A stretch of 14,445 nucleotides of DNA. It comes from Saprospiraceae bacterium (GTDB lineage Bacteria > Bacteroidota > Bacteroidia > Chitinophagales > Saprospiraceae). The stretch is from positions 1-14,445 of the forward strand of contig JALZVN010000072.1 in NCBI GenBank assembly GCA_023299965.1, in the 5' to 3' direction. The number at the start of each line of letters is the position of its first letter. Positions within the stretch are counted from its first letter, which is position 1. Shown in pieces: positions 14,306 to 14,445 of the stretch. The notes under the pieces were generated by a model. It was not told the origin of the DNA. It saw nothing but the letters and a program-made list of their open reading frames with translations, and made no database searches. The translations under genes and the position numbers were made by a program.

Positions 14306-14445
14306 TGACGATCTCTTTCCAGTTGACATCTTTATAGACATCCATAAGGATCGCAAAAAAGACAGCGAAAATAAACGTTATAAATACAGCACCGATTACT
14401 AGCAAGCTTCGCTTTGGACGAGATTTCACCACAGCTACTTCTCCT
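14295..14445 (-). CDS. Wzz-like chain-length/polysaccharide co-polymerase, C-terminal end only
   Basis: The last 49 codons of a gene that enters from the right edge, with its stop TAA complementary to 14295-14297. The sequence begins GEVAVVKSRPKRSLLVIGAV, has one strong membrane helix (about residues 13-34 of the fragment) and ends in a short charged tail, DVYKDVNWKEIVNAE. A proline/lysine-rich stretch just before a final transmembrane helix is the usual C-terminal end of Wzz/GumC-type proteins, which control glycan chain length. The overlap with the O-antigen ligase-like gene and the same strand support this role. With only 49 residues, the call rests on topology and context rather than full-domain evidence. 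Whether a kinase domain exists cannot be seen, though ending in the membrane helix argues against one. Confidence 0.65.
   Translation of the reverse strand, partial: GEVAVVKSRPKRSLLVIGAVFITFIFAVFFAILMDVYKDVNWKEIVNAE

Noticed and set aside
1..14445. Search for CRISPR arrays, toxin-antitoxin pairs, defence genes, insertion sequences and tRNA/rRNA genes
   Set aside because: No regularly spaced repeats, transposase or integrase frames, or tRNA-like cloverleaf were seen. The genes present are ordinary housekeeping and envelope genes.

Overview
The window reads as chromosomal DNA from an AT-rich, free-living Bacteroidota, probably a marine Cytophagales/Flammeovirgaceae-type bacterium. The evidence is: lineage-typical families (a DUF4837 lipoprotein, a DUF5606 protein, a one-chain E1 alpha-beta 2-oxoacid dehydrogenase, an OmpA protein with PD40 propeller repeats); exported proteins whose signal peptides end in A-Q; and Bacteroidota-type promoters (TTTG, about 19 bp, TAnnTTTG), the best at 12275-12305. 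The genus assignment is inference. I found no rRNA, tRNA, insertion sequence, CRISPR array or phage gene.

Layout, left to right. Position 1-1041 (minus) is the N-terminal part of a secreted beta-rich protein of unknown function that runs off the left edge. A 488-bp gap follows; it holds AT-rich inverted repeats, a GC-richer structured block (about 1259-1430) that looks like a dispersed intergenic repeat, and the terminator of the next gene. A secreted dipeptidyl peptidase IV (1530-3695, minus) is divergent from a MoxR-type AAA+ ATPase (3937-4899, plus). A membrane-anchored SRPBCC protein (5101-5688, plus) and a DUF4837 lipoprotein (5880-7007, plus) follow, separated by strong terminators. The lipoprotein converges on a DUF5606 gene (7210-7653, minus) across a perfect 25-bp hairpin.

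From 12242 down to 7813 (minus) runs a probable transcription unit: an OmpA/PD40 envelope protein, a PAP2-like membrane protein 17 bp behind it, and the fused E1 dehydrogenase 57 bp further on. It starts at the textbook promoter at 12275-12305. On the plus strand, 12534-12776 encodes a small unknown protein. The right end carries a surface-polysaccharide segment: the C-terminus of a Wzz-like chain-length protein (14295-14445, partial) overlapping an O-antigen ligase/polymerase-type protein (12845-14305).

Most of the window is ordinary housekeeping and envelope sequence. I do not see a new multi-gene system. The items most worth a second look are the structured intergenic element at 1259-1430, the operator-like palindromes ahead of the lipoprotein and MoxR genes, the MoxR gene without its usual DUF58/VWA partners, and the two edge genes that run off the window.
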